From JBHOQX01 sp042408595 (GTDB taxonomy: Bacteria > Chloroflexota > Chloroflexia > Chloroflexales > Roseiflexaceae), in NCBI GenBank assembly GCA_042408595.1, contig JBHOQX010000085.1, positions 12,248 to 76,247 of the forward strand: 64,000 nt of DNA. The letters are read 5' to 3'. The notes below the pieces were generated by a model, which did not search any database, had not been told where the DNA came from, and saw only the letters and a list, made by a program, of their open reading frames with translations. This document shows, piece by piece, positions 41,605 through 50,349 of this stretch; within the stretch, counting starts at the first letter, position 1; each line of letters begins with the position of its first letter. The translations under genes were made by a program, and so were the position numbers.

Positions 41605-41725
41605 GGCCGCCGAAGGACGAAGGGCGAGTGTGGGTGTACATAATGATACGTCCATGATCGTGGCCGGGTTTGCGTTCGTCTTTCGTCTTCCGGCGTCTCC
41701 CGTCCCTCGTCTGTCGCCCGACAAG
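41605..41725. repeat. GAAGGACG / CGTCTTTCGTC short-period repeat in aroH-aroF spacer
   Basis: The 227-bp gap between aroH and aroF has GCCGAAGGACGAAGGGCGAG and later GTTCGTCTTTCGTCTTCCGG then CGTCCCTCGTCTGTCGCCCG. It enlarges the intergenic distance inside the operon. Confidence 0.6.
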
Positions 41726-41827
41726 GAGCCCTGCATGCTACCCCTTTCCCTGCGAACCGTTCTGCGGCCGGCGCCGCCCGGCCACCCGCTTGACCGCCTG
41801 ATTGCACTTGCCAAGGAGAACCCAGTC

Positions 41828-42886
41828 ATGATCGTCGTGATGCGGAGCAACGCTAGCGAGGCCGATATTGCGGCCGTTCTCGAACGCCTGAAGGAGTATC
41901 AACTCATCGGCAAGATCACCTCTGGAGCGGAGCGCAATATCATCGGCGTCATCGGCGCGAGCATCCCACCGAACCTGCGCGAGGAGTTGGAGCGGATGGA
42001 CGGTGTGCAGGAGGCGGTGCGCATCACCCGGCCTTACAAGCTGGCGGCGCGCGAGTTCCACCCGCAGGACACGATCGTGGACGTGTGCGGTATCTCGGTC
42101 GGCGGGCGGTCCTGTGTGGTGATCGCCGGGCCGTGCGCCGTCGAGAGCGAGGAGCAGATCGTCGCGACGGCGCGCGCTGTGCGGGCCGCCGGCGCGACCA
42201 TGCTGCGCGGCGGGGCCTTCAAGCCGCGCTCGTCGCCTTACACCTTCCGCGGGCACGGCGAGGCCGGCCTGCGCATGCTGGCCGTCGCCCGCGAGGAGAC
42301 CGGACTGCCGATCGTGACCGAGGTCATGACGCCCGCCGATGTCGATCTCGTGGCGCGCTACGCCGATGTGCTCCAGATCGGGGCGCGCAACATGCAGAAC
42401 TACCAACTGCTCGAGGAGGTTGGGCGCTGCGGCATGCCGGTGCTGCTCAAGCGCGGCCTGTCGGCGACGTTCGAGGAGTGGCTGCTGTCGGCGGAGTACA
42501 TTATCGCCCAGGGCAACTCGAACGTCATCCTGTGTGAACGCGGCATCCGCACCTTCGAGACGGCGACGCGCAACACGCTCGATCTGAACGCCGTGGCCCT
42601 GGCCAAGCGCCGCACCCACCTGCCGGTGATCGTCGATCCCTCGCACGGCACCGGCAAGTGGTACCTGGTCGCCCCGCTGGCGCTGGCCGGCGTCGCCGCT
42701 GGGGCGGACGGGATCATCGTCGAAGTCCATCCCGACCCGGACCGGGCGAAGTCCGACGGCGCGCAGTCGCTGACGTGCGAGAATTTCGCCGCGCTGCTGC
42801 CGCGCCTCCAGGCCGTGGCCACCGCCGTCGGACGAGCGCTGGCCGTGCCACCGATGCCCGACAGGGTGGCGCTGGCGCTGGGGTAG
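41828..42886 (+). CDS. aroF: 3-deoxy-7-phosphoheptulonate (DAHP) synthase, Thermotoga type with N-terminal regulatory domain
   Basis: The 352-residue protein starts with a ferredoxin-like regulatory domain (MIVVMRSNASEADIAAVLER to about residue 70). The TIM-barrel follows: VIAGPCAVESEEQIVATA, LRGGAFKPRSSPYTFRGHG, IVTEVMTPADVDLVARYADV, QIGARNMQNYQLLEEVGRCG, LLKRGLSATFEEWLLSAEYI, ILCERGIRTFE and IVDPSHGTGKW. It condenses PEP with erythrose-4-phosphate, the first step of aromatic biosynthesis. In Thermotoga the N-terminal domain mediates Tyr/Phe feedback, so control here is both allosteric and by attenuation. AAGGAG nine bases before ATG 41828 supports this start. ATG 41735, also with AAGGAG, would add 31 residues and cannot be excluded. 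Confidence 0.96.
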   Translation: MIVVMRSNASEADIAAVLERLKEYQLIGKITSGAERNIIGVIGASIPPNLREELERMDGVQEAVRITRPYKLAAREFHPQDTIVDVCGISVGGRSCVVIAGPCAVESEEQIVATARAVRAAGATMLRGGAFKPRSSPYTFRGHGEAGLRMLAVAREETGLPIVTEVMTPADVDLVARYADVLQIGARNMQNYQLLEEVGRCGMPVLLKRGLSATFEEWLLSAEYIIAQGNSNVILCERGIRTFETATRNTLDLNAVALAKRRTHLPVIVDPSHGTGKWYLVAPLALAGVAAGADGIIVEVHPDPDRAKSDGAQSLTCENFAALLPRLQAVATAVGRALAVPPMPDRVALALG

Positions 42887-42889
42887 CTG

Positions 42890-42972
42890 CCGAACGACGG
42901 ACGGACGACGCAGGCCGGTTGTGCAAGTGATGAACACCGTGGTGGGAGCTACGGCCGGCTTGCGTCGTTCGG
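42890..42972. other. Long inverted repeat after aroF, one arm expanded by short repeats
   Basis: The right arm CCGGCTTGCGTCGTTCGG (42955-42972) pairs with a left arm beginning CCGAACGACG (42890-42899) and ending CAGGCCGG (42911-42918). The left arm is split by 11 extra bases of GACGGACG type. The element follows the aroF stop by a few bases and may serve as its terminator. Confidence 0.45.
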
Positions 42973-43000
42973 TCTCCGCCGTCTATCGTTCCGCCGCCCG

Positions 43001-43028
43001 TTGACACACCCTGCTGCCATGCTATAAT
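43001..43028 (+). promoter_or_regulatory. Strong consensus promoter of the PPC-domain protein gene
   Basis: TTGACA (43001-43006), 16-bp spacer ending in CATGC, TATAAT (43023-43028). Both hexamers are perfect. The leader to ATG 43070 is about 35 nt. Confidence 0.8.
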
Positions 43029-43069
43029 GCGGCATCGGTTGCGGCCCCGCTGGGGCGGGAGTCTTCGAC

Positions 43070-45520
43070 ATGCGGCGCACCACACCCGTCCGGAATCTCG
43101 TCATCGCGCTTCTCGCGGCCGGGGCCGTTCTCCTCGCAAGCGGGTTCCAGCTTGCTCCATCGGCCCTGAGCGGGGCGCAGGCGGCGCCCCGGCCCGCGCG
43201 GCCGCAGCAGGCCGGCTTTACGCTCACCCCCGCCTCCAGTACGTATACCATCGCGCAGGGCGGCATTGTTGTCACCAATAACTTTCTGCTTGATAACAAC
43301 GACCTGGTGGTCGCCAAAAACATTCGTATCACGATCCCGGAGATCGACGGCGGTGCCGTGCGCGGCATCACATACACGGTGTTCCCGAGCAATCCGGTCA
43401 ATGTCCCGCGCAACTCGCAGGTTTCATTCGCCATTCGCTTCAATGCCGCGTCAAATGCCGCGCTCGGCACCTTTGGCCTGACGCTGCTGGCGACCGAAGT
43501 GACCACCAACGAGCAGCAGGCGGCCTCGATCATCCTGACGGTCACGCCGCCGCCGACCGCCACGCCCACGCAGACCACGCCCACCGCAACGTCCGGCCCC
43601 TCGCCGACGCCGTTGCCGATCTGCAACAACGGTGCCGAGTCCAACGACCCCGGCAACAGCCAGGGGAGCGCCCGGCAACTGCTGGTGAATACCGAGGAGA
43701 GCCACGGTATCTGCCGCGCAGGCGATGTCGATTGGTTCAAATTCGGTGCGATCGGCGGCAAGGTCTACACCATCGATATCGTCCGGATGGATTATGGGCT
43801 GGATCTGCAGGTGATCCTGTTCGACAAGGATGGGAACGTGCTGGCGAGCAGCGACGACTTCTTCAACCGCCGGCCCACGCCTGTCCCGGGCACCGCGCCG
43901 GCCGCTCCCGCCCCCGGCGATACCACCGCCGTGCCGGCGTTCGACGTTCGCCCGCGCATCCAGTCCTGGCGCGCCCCGGCAGACGGTACCTATTTCATCC
44001 TGGTGCGCGACATCACCGGCCTCGGCGGCAACGATAGGCAGTACACGATCGTCGTCCGCACCGAGAGCTACGGCCCGACGCCGATCCTCGTCCCGGAGGT
44101 CTGCCTGGACCAGTTCGAGCAGGATGGGCTGCCCGAAACGGCGCGCCTGATCACCGCGAACGAGACCCACCGCGACAAGCGCCTGTGCCCGAGCGGCGAC
44201 GCCGACTGGGTCAAGTTCTTCGGCAAACAGGGCAAGACGTACTACATGTACACCGATACCCGCCCCTACCCGGCGCTCAACCCGGATGGGTCGGTCGCCG
44301 GCCCGGAGGCCGGCGCGGATACGACCATGTTCCTGTTCGACCGCGATGGACGAACCATCCTCGCAGCCAACGACGACCTGGCGGCGGGCGATTCGCTCGA
44401 CTCCGAGATTCGCTTCACGCCGCCGGTGGACGGCTTCTATTACGTGCAGGTCAAGAACAGCGGCGATATCGGCAACCAGTTCATCCGCTACGACTTCGTG
44501 CTGAAGCTCTGCGCGCCGGCCCAGGAAACCTGCGGGCGCAGCCCTGTCGCGCAGCCTGCCCCGCCAGCCGGCCAGCCACCCGCACAGGCGACGTCGATCC
44601 CGACCTTCGCCGCGCCGCTCACCCCCACGCCCACATCGACGATCCCGGGGAGCGATTCGAGCCAGGATGTCATCTTCGCCGCCGGGCTCGCGCCCGGGGA
44701 TGTCTACAACGGCGCGACCAACGCCTTCGTCGACCCGGCCTTCCGCGCGGTGTGGCAGCGCACCGACCGGCCGGTGGCCGAGCAGCGCGCCGTCCGGAGC
44801 TGGATGTGGGGCCCGCGCGGGCTTATGGCGCGCGGCGAACAGTACGCCCAAGCGCCCGGCGGGACGCGCCAGGTGCAGTATTTCGATAAGGCCCGCATGG
44901 AGCTGACCAACCCCTCCGGCGACCGCAGCAGTCCGTGGTTTGTGACGACCGGGCTACTGGTCGTGGAGATGATCACCGGCCGGATGCAGGTCGGTGATCA
45001 GGAGTTCGTCCAGCGCGAGCCGGCGGACATCCCCGTGGCCGGCGATCCGGACGACCCGGCCGCGCCGCGCTACTCAAGCTTCGGCGGGGTCACCGGGCAG
45101 CTCGCCGATGACCGCACCGGCCAGATGGTGACGGAGACGCTCGATCGGGCCGGGCGTGTGGGGCGCTACGCCGGGCCGCCGCACGCGGCGGCGCGCCTGG
45201 CGCACTACGTGCCGGAGAGCCGGCACAACATCGCCCAGGCCTTCTGGGACTACCTGAACGCCCGCGGGACAGTGTATGAGAACGGCGCCTACCGGAGCGG
45301 CCCGATCAGCGATTGGGTGTTCACCATGGGCTATCCGATCAGCGAGCCGTTCTGGACCCGGGTGCGGGTCGGCGGCGTCGAGCGCGATGTGCTGGTGCAG
45401 GTCTTCGAGCGGCGCGTCCTCACCTACTCACCCGACAACCCTGCCGGCTGGCGTGTGGAGCAGGGGAACGTCGGGCGCCACTACTACGCCTGGCGCTACG
45501 GCGAGCAGCTTCCGAATTGA
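43070..45520 (+). CDS. Large secreted protein with two PPC domains
   Basis: The 816-residue protein has a signal peptide (RNLVIALLAAGAVLLASGF, cleavage near AQAA). An immunoglobulin-like CARDB/NEW3-type domain follows (about 50-165: GGIVVTNNFLLDNNDLVVAK). After a Thr/Pro linker come two bacterial pre-peptidase C-terminal (PPC) domains (about 185-345 and 348-482: GDVDWFKFGAIGGKVYTIDI and GDADWVKFFGKQGKTYYMYT). A second Pro-rich linker leads to a C-terminal domain of about 290 residues (RSWMWGPRGLMARGEQYAQA, VQYFDKARMELTNPSGD, GLLVVEMITGRMQVGD, GYPISEPFWTRVRVGG). By memory that domain recurs in secreted Chloroflexota proteins, often without a named function. No catalytic domain is recognised. 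A consensus promoter and GGGAG upstream of ATG suggest strong expression; a surface or matrix role is inferred. Confidence 0.85.
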   Translation: MRRTTPVRNLVIALLAAGAVLLASGFQLAPSALSGAQAAPRPARPQQAGFTLTPASSTYTIAQGGIVVTNNFLLDNNDLVVAKNIRITIPEIDGGAVRGITYTVFPSNPVNVPRNSQVSFAIRFNAASNAALGTFGLTLLATEVTTNEQQAASIILTVTPPPTATPTQTTPTATSGPSPTPLPICNNGAESNDPGNSQGSARQLLVNTEESHGICRAGDVDWFKFGAIGGKVYTIDIVRMDYGLDLQVILFDKDGNVLASSDDFFNRRPTPVPGTAPAAPAPGDTTAVPAFDVRPRIQSWRAPADGTYFILVRDITGLGGNDRQYTIVVRTESYGPTPILVPEVCLDQFEQDGLPETARLITANETHRDKRLCPSGDADWVKFFGKQGKTYYMYTDTRPYPALNPDGSVAGPEAGADTTMFLFDRDGRTILAANDDLAAGDSLDSEIRFTPPVDGFYYVQVKNSGDIGNQFIRYDFVLKLCAPAQETCGRSPVAQPAPPAGQPPAQATSIPTFAAPLTPTPTSTIPGSDSSQDVIFAAGLAPGDVYNGATNAFVDPAFRAVWQRTDRPVAEQRAVRSWMWGPRGLMARGEQYAQAPGGTRQVQYFDKARMELTNPSGDRSSPWFVTTGLLVVEMITGRMQVGDQEFVQREPADIPVAGDPDDPAAPRYSSFGGVTGQLADDRTGQMVTETLDRAGRVGRYAGPPHAAARLAHYVPESRHNIAQAFWDYLNARGTVYENGAYRSGPISDWVFTMGYPISEPFWTRVRVGGVERDVLVQVFERRVLTYSPDNPAGWRVEQGNVGRHYYAWRYGEQLPN

Positions 45521-45683
45521 CAGGGCCGAGGCGGTGGGAGCGTCCGGAGAAGCTTCGCCCTTTCAAAACCTCTCCTCGGTCGCGGGCGTGTGTGAAAACG
45601 ATACCCATGGCGGGCCGACGGCTCGCCACACCTCCCGGGCTGCCAGCGGCGGCGTTGTTCTGTCACTGCGGATTTGCGGCCCG

Positions 45684-45721
45684 CACAAACGACGCGCCCC
45701 ACCCTTGCGGGCGGGGCGCGT
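45684..45721 (-). terminator. Terminator of the flp pilin gene
   Basis: On the minus strand ACGCGCCCC and GGGGCGCGT (45713-45721 with 45692-45700), with inner CCC/GGG pairs, form a long stem followed by CGTTTGTG. It begins 20 bp after the pilin stop. The opposing PPC-protein gene ends 160 bp away. Confidence 0.65.
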
Positions 45722-45741
45722 TGCTGCAGACCGAAGCGAAC

Positions 45742-45900
45742 TTACTTGGTGAGACCGCTGTTGATCTGGCTGAAGACCGTGCTGACGCGCTGGCCGAGGA
45801 CCGTCAGGATAGCGATAACAACGATAGCGATCAGCACCAGGATCAGCGCGTACTCGACCAGACCCTGGCCCTCCTCCTTGGCGAAGAAGCTCTTGAGCAT
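45742..45900 (-). CDS. Flp/Fap-type (type IVb) pilin
   Basis: The 52-residue protein begins LKSFFAKEEGQGLVEYALIL. It has the type IVb prepilin site with Gly before QGLVEY and the Glu five residues into the mature protein. One hydrophobic helix (ALILVLIAIVVIAILTVL) and a short tail (GQRVSTVFSQINSGLTK) complete it. It is processed by a TadV-like prepilin peptidase and assembled into thin Flp pili for adhesion. No tad secretion genes are nearby, so assembly genes must be elsewhere. AAAGGGGGTG precedes ATG 45900; the open frame extends upstream to 45981 through the promoter. Confidence 0.92.
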   Translation of the reverse strand: MLKSFFAKEEGQGLVEYALILVLIAIVVIAILTVLGQRVSTVFSQINSGLTK

Positions 45901-45963
45901 TGCGGGCACCCCCTTTCGTAGTAGAATGTGGTGGCAGGTTGTACGAGGTGTCTCGTTGGCATC

Positions 45964-45992
45964 AGTATCGCATGCGGCCACTCCTGGTTCAA
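45964..45992 (-). promoter_or_regulatory. Promoter of the flp pilin gene
   Basis: On the minus strand TTGAAC (45987-45992), 17-bp spacer ending in GCATGC, and GATACT (45964-45969). The CATGC before the -10 matches other promoters in the window. Confidence 0.55.
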
Positions 45993-46067
45993 TGGGTTGT
46001 TAGTCCCAACTCAAAGCAGTACTAGCCTCGAAGCAGATGATACCGTAATGTCCTAGCGGATGTGGTC

Positions 46068-47279
46068 ATGCGCCCGTTGCCAGGGAACCAGGGCCAGCCC
46101 CCGCGCTCCATGGCCGAGCGGTTCAGCCGGCCGGCCCTGCGGCGGCTACGCGAGGACCCGCTGAACGTCATCGCTCAGGTGGCCGGCGCGATCGGCCCAC
46201 GCCGCCCGACGTCGCTCGCGGAGGCACGCGCCGCGGCCTATGTGGACGGCCAGCTCCGGCGGGCGGGGCTGAGCGTGGCTGCCGACGCGTTTACCCTGCG
46301 GCCGCCTCCGGGGTGGGACGGCACGGTGATCGCGCTCGTCGCGCTGCTGTCCGCAGTGGTGATCTACTGGTTGCCAGTGCTGGCGTTCGCCGGGATGGCG
46401 ATCTGCTTCGCGTGGGCTGCCTGGCGCCTGGCGCGGCCCGGCCCGCCGTTGCTGGCCCGCCGGCGCGAGAGCCAGAATGTGCTCGGTACGCGCGCCCAGC
46501 CATCGGCGCGGCATCGGGTGGTCCTGCTTGCCCCGCTCGACTCGCCGCCGACTCTTGGGCGGTATGGGCGGCTGTTTGCGGACGGGCTGCGGGCGCATGC
46601 GGGGCGAGTGATCGCCTGTGGGCTGCTCCTGTCGCTTGGGCTGGCAGGGGCGCTGTTCGTCAGCCGCGAATGGTGGTACGCCATGTTCGCGCCGGCGCTC
46701 TATCTGCTCGGCCTGGCGGCGCTCGACGCCATCACGATGCGCCGCCCCGCCTCGCCGGGGGCGGTGAGCCACGCCGGCGCGCTGGCGACCCTGATCGCCG
46801 CCGCCGAGGAGCTCACCGATCTGCAGCACATCGAGTTGTGGCTCGTGGGGCTCGGCGCGGCGGAGTGCGGCGTCGGGCTGCGCGACCTGCTGCGGCGCTA
46901 CCCGTTCGAGCGGGCGACGACGCTCTTCATCGAATTGCGCAGCCTCGGCAGCGGCAGCCTGTGTCATGTCACCCGCGCCGGGCTGCTGCCCGAGATCTCC
47001 GCCGATCCGCTCCTGCTGCGCTGTGCCGCCGCCGCCGACGCCGCCGACCCGCTGATCAACGCCGAGCCACGGCCCTACCGCGCCACGCCGACGATCGCCG
47101 CGGCGCTCGGGCGGGCCGGCTGGCGCGCGCTGACGGTCACGTGCCTGGATGCCGACGGGCAGGCGCCCTACCGTGCCACCGCCGCGGACGTGCCCGAGGT
47201 CGCCGACGAAGATACGCTGAACCGGGCGGCGCGCCTGGTCGCGGGGCTCGTACGGCAGATCGACGCAATAGACGAATAG
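46068..47279 (+). CDS. Membrane protein resembling a degenerate M28 peptidase
   Basis: The 403-residue protein has an N-terminal helical region (LRRLREDPLNVIAQVAGAIG), then a domain arranged like M28 aminopeptidases but broken by hydrophobic segments: two helices near 82-125, two near 180-220. M28-like landmarks are RPTSLAEARAAAYVDGQLRR, NVLGTRAQPSARHRVVLLAP followed by LDSP where family members have HxD, GAVSHAGALATLIAAAEEL where they have GAxDNASG, and WLVGLGAAECGVGLRDLL where they have the Glu. Metal ligands are mostly missing. The start is uncertain: ATG 46068 is used; GTG 46062 and ATG 46110 are alternatives. It could be a non-catalytic relative. Confidence 0.6.
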   Translation: MRPLPGNQGQPPRSMAERFSRPALRRLREDPLNVIAQVAGAIGPRRPTSLAEARAAAYVDGQLRRAGLSVAADAFTLRPPPGWDGTVIALVALLSAVVIYWLPVLAFAGMAICFAWAAWRLARPGPPLLARRRESQNVLGTRAQPSARHRVVLLAPLDSPPTLGRYGRLFADGLRAHAGRVIACGLLLSLGLAGALFVSREWWYAMFAPALYLLGLAALDAITMRRPASPGAVSHAGALATLIAAAEELTDLQHIELWLVGLGAAECGVGLRDLLRRYPFERATTLFIELRSLGSGSLCHVTRAGLLPEISADPLLLRCAAAADAADPLINAEPRPYRATPTIAAALGRAGWRALTVTCLDADGQAPYRATAADVPEVADEDTLNRAARLVAGLVRQIDAIDE

Positions 47280-47407
47280 TACGTGATCGTTTGGACACCA
47301 TGCGATCGTGCATCCTTCACAGACGCACGCGGTGGGGAAGACCTCTTCTGTGCCGTGTGTGCGCGCGCTAAAAAAGCATCGCCTGGCGGGCGACCGCGTA
47401 CGTCCTG

Positions 47408-48550
47408 TCATTCACACGTTATGGGCGGCACGCCCTCCATCGTCTCGCTGATCAGGGTATCCACCACCGCCCTCAGATCGTTCGTCTCGTGGTAGATGGC
47501 GAGCTGACGGTCAGCGCTGCTCCCCTGCTCGGCGATGGTCAGCAGGTACTCCACATCGCGGCGGCTGCCGAGCTCATCCACCACGTCGTCCACGAACGCG
47601 ACCATTTCGTGTACCAGCGCCTTGGTCTCCACCTCGGCTCGCTTGCCGAAATCGATCAGTTTGCCCGAAAGGCCATAGCGCTGCGCGCGCCACTTGTTCT
47701 CATTGATCAGGGCGCGCCGATAGACGCGGAAGGTCGTGTTTTGCTCGAACATACGGTAGAACTTGACGATGAAGGCCTGCATCGCCGCCGCCAGCGCGAT
47801 GCATTCGTCCACCTTCGTGGCGATGTCGCAGACGCGAAACTCCAGCGTACCGAAGTTCGGATGTGGGCGCAGATCCCACCAGATTTTCTTGCCGTTGTCG
47901 ATACAGCCGGTGCTGATCAGCAGGTTGACGTAGTTGTGGAACTCGGAAGCGGAATGGAAGCTCGGTGGGATCCCGGTGCGCGGGAAGTTCGAGAAGATCG
48001 CGGCGCGATACGACTTGAAACCGGTGTTCCGCCCCATCCAGAACGGCGATGACGACGAGAGCGCCAGCAGGTGCGGCAAAATGTAGCGCGCCACGTTCAT
48101 CAACTCGATGGCGACCTCGTCGTTCGGCATGCCGACGTGCACGTGCATCCCGAAGATCAGCAGTTGCAGCGCAAGTTGCTGCATCTCCTCGACAACACCT
48201 TTGTACCGCTCAAAGGGCGTGATCTCCTGGTTCATCCACGATGAAATGGGATGGGTGCCGGCGGCGACGATCCGCAGGTTGTTCGCTGCGGCCAGGCTGG
48301 CGATCGTGCCGCGCAGCTTGATGACCTCGGCGCGCGCCTCCTGCACCGTCCGGCAGGGCACGGTGCCGACTTCGACGATGCTCTGGTGCATCTCCGGCTT
48401 GATCTGTTCGGCCAGGATCATCTTACCGCGGTCGAGAATCTGCGTGATGTATGAGCGCAGTTCGCGCGTTTCGGGATCGACGACCTGGTACTCCTCTTCG
48501 ATACCGATGGTGAAGGCGAAATCGGGCGAACGCGGGTCGGTGATGCTCAT
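47408..48550 (-). CDS. YbdK/GCS2-type carboxylate-amine ligase
   Basis: The 380-residue protein belongs to the glutamate-cysteine ligase family 2 group. It has FTIGIEEEYQVVDPETRELR at the start (the acidic EEE motif), QSIVEVGTVPCRTVQEARAE, GTHPISSWMNQEITP, FGMHVHVGMPNDEVAIELMN, WDLRPHPNFGTLEFRVCDIA and ALINENKWRAQRYGL. These are the ATP/Mg and substrate regions of the glutamine-synthetase-like fold. Members join an amino acid carboxylate, often Glu, to an amine; only some make gamma-Glu-Cys. Four ligase or hydrolase genes precede it on the same strand. A 365-bp spacer with repeats separates it, so co-transcription is plausible but not certain. AAAGGGA before ATG 48550 supports the start. Confidence 0.93.
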   Translation of the reverse strand: MSITDPRSPDFAFTIGIEEEYQVVDPETRELRSYITQILDRGKMILAEQIKPEMHQSIVEVGTVPCRTVQEARAEVIKLRGTIASLAAANNLRIVAAGTHPISSWMNQEITPFERYKGVVEEMQQLALQLLIFGMHVHVGMPNDEVAIELMNVARYILPHLLALSSSSPFWMGRNTGFKSYRAAIFSNFPRTGIPPSFHSASEFHNYVNLLISTGCIDNGKKIWWDLRPHPNFGTLEFRVCDIATKVDECIALAAAMQAFIVKFYRMFEQNTTFRVYRRALINENKWRAQRYGLSGKLIDFGKRAEVETKALVHEMVAFVDDVVDELGSRRDVEYLLTIAEQGSSADRQLAIYHETNDLRAVVDTLISETMEGVPPITCE

Positions 48551-48554
48551 GGCT

Positions 48555-48603
48555 GTCCCTTTCCGAAGTGCAACGTTCAACGTGCAGCGTGAAACGTTTA
48601 CGA
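48555..48603. repeat. ACGTTCAACGTGCAGCGTG short-period repeat
   Basis: Directly upstream of the YbdK-type gene the DNA reads AACGTTCAACGTGCAGCGTG then AAACGTTTACG, the same style as the repeat in the permease spacer and near rlmN. It could carry or disturb the gene's own promoter region. Confidence 0.55.
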
Positions 48604-48624
48604 CTGCCTCAACGTACCGGGGGT

Positions 48625-48730
48625 TGGAAGCTGTCTGAAAGGGGGAGGTTTGGCGGGCGCCGCCCACCAGGATGCTCGCCCGGTAGGGCGAGCAGGATGT
48701 TTTGCGGGCCTGCGGCCTCTAACTCCCTTA
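48625..48730. repeat. GC-rich intergenic repeat, copy 2
   Basis: Copy between the two ligase genes. The core at 48634-48658 has TCTGAAAGGGGGAGGTT and GGCGGGC. An inner hairpin GCTCGCCC/GGGCGAGC follows (48673-48698), and the right end is GGGCCTGCGGCCTCTAACTC. The right end closely matches that of copy 3 (GCCTCTAACTCCC). The remainder of this 365-bp spacer shows no gene. Confidence 0.7.
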
Positions 48731-48915
48731 CCGGTAGCCGTGCAGCTGGCCGTTTGCGTAGTGGTAGGTTCGGGGGCTGCGACTCCCCGAGAAAGCCGTC
48801 CAGACGACGCACCGGCAGCGAAGAGGACTTGTTGCCTGAAGAGACCAGGCCTCACTACACCTCTCATGGCGCAGGTGACCGGATAACCTCTGTCAACCCA
48901 GACGGTTGATCAGCA

Positions 48916-50295
48916 CTATGAACTCAGGACAAACACCGGCACCGTCGAACCACCGCCTGCGGTGACGTTCAACAGCGTGACCGTTGAGAGGCGGCAGAGG
49001 CTCCCATGGACCTCCGGGCCGAAGAGGAAGGGATCGCTGTCCACCAGCCGCCGGCCGATCTGCAGCGAACCGTCCACCATCGCCGGGTAGTCTTCGTAGG
49101 CGATCTCGACCTTCTCCTGCACCACGCACGGCGATTCCAGCGCCTCGGCGATGGCGCGCTCCCAGCCGGCCGCATCGGTCTCCCAGCCGATCACGATCCC
49201 TTTGCCGCCGTACTCGTCGTTCGGCTTGAGCAGCAGGCGGTCGCGGTTGCGCCGGGTGAAGTCGAGCAGATCGACCGGCTCCCCCTGGTAGGTCGTCTGG
49301 CCGGGGCGCAGCACGCGCGTCCAGGGGACGTGCGCGGCGATCGCCGCCCGCTCCTCGGCGCTGAAGCGATCCTGGAGCGCGTCGTCCGTCAGCAGGGCGA
49401 AGATCGACTTCTTGTGCAGCAGCTTGGCGCGGAACGAGTTGACCATGCAGATCGCGCGGTCGGCGTAGGCGCGGGTGAGCGGATGGTCGAACACATCGGC
49501 GCCATAGGTCGTGAGGAACTCAGAGGTGAGGACGCGCTTGTAGACCAGGTCAACCGGCATCTCCGCCCGCGCCGGCCCGGCCGTCTCCGGGTTGCGCGCC
49601 AGCAGGCGGCCGTCGCGGTACTCGAGGTCGTGCGGCGAGCAGATGACGGCCTCGATGCCGTTCTCGGCAAAATACTGTTGAAAGAGCAGAAACTCAGAGT
49701 GCGTCGGCAGGCCCTTCCAGTCGAGGATGGCGATCGTCGGGCCGCCGCTGAAGCCGGCCTCGCGGTAGGCGGCGAGCAGCGTTTCGAGCAGGCGATGCCG
49801 GGCTGGCAGCGGCGCGACGGTGTAGCGCTCCGCGAAGCGGCGCATGGCCGGCAGGTCGAGGAACACCTGGGAGAGCACATCTTCGTAGGCGATCGCCGCC
49901 GGGCTCTCGGCGTTGTATTCGACAAACTGGAGCGAGCGTCCGTCCACCGTCAGGAAGGTGTCCATCCGCCCATGGGCGCTCGGCTCCTCGTAGCCGGGGT
50001 GCAGCGCGATCAGCCGCTCTTCCTCCGGGGTGAGCAGCAGGTCGGCGCGCAGCTCGGGCTCCGCCAGCATGGCGCGGGCCAGGCGCTGGGCTGCCCCGGC
50101 GACCAGGCCTACCCCGGCGCGGAGCTGCGCGTACTGCGACTCGGTGAGGAAGCGCGGGCGCAGCACCGTGACGAGGGGGCGATCGCCGAAGAACAGGTTG
50201 CGCTCGCGTTGCGCGGCGGTGAGCTGCGCCTGTGTCGCGCGGGCGGTCTCCTCGTCGAGCAGGGCGTGGTAGTAGGCGATGGCGTCTTCGAGCAT
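48916..50295 (-). CDS. Circularly permuted ATP-grasp protein
   Basis: The 459-residue protein has the order of circularly permuted ATP-grasp families (DUF404/DUF407 relatives). The N-terminal helical and substrate part includes GRMDTFLTVDGRSLQFVEYN and AESPAAIAYEDVLSQVFLDL. A central Rossmann-like part follows (TIAILDWKGLPTHSEFLLFQ, VDLVYKRVLTSEF). The ATP-binding elements lie late: AICMVNSFRAKLLHKKSIFA, LLLKPNDEYGGKGIVIGWET, CVVQEKVEI, then QIGRRLVDSDPFLFGPEVHG. It should form an amide or peptide bond using ATP. It follows the RimK-like ATP-grasp gene by 54 bp. In other bacteria such proteins sit with alpha-E and transglutaminase genes; those partners are absent here. Substrate is unknown. 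Confidence 0.88.
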   Translation of the reverse strand: MLEDAIAYYHALLDEETARATQAQLTAAQRERNLFFGDRPLVTVLRPRFLTESQYAQLRAGVGLVAGAAQRLARAMLAEPELRADLLLTPEEERLIALHPGYEEPSAHGRMDTFLTVDGRSLQFVEYNAESPAAIAYEDVLSQVFLDLPAMRRFAERYTVAPLPARHRLLETLLAAYREAGFSGGPTIAILDWKGLPTHSEFLLFQQYFAENGIEAVICSPHDLEYRDGRLLARNPETAGPARAEMPVDLVYKRVLTSEFLTTYGADVFDHPLTRAYADRAICMVNSFRAKLLHKKSIFALLTDDALQDRFSAEERAAIAAHVPWTRVLRPGQTTYQGEPVDLLDFTRRNRDRLLLKPNDEYGGKGIVIGWETDAAGWERAIAEALESPCVVQEKVEIAYEDYPAMVDGSLQIGRRLVDSDPFLFGPEVHGSLCRLSTVTLLNVTAGGGSTVPVFVLSS

Positions 50296-50349
50296 GGGCG
50301 TCTCCTTCAGTCGGGCGAGCCCGTGCGCCGGTGGTCGCTCCCGGCAGCC

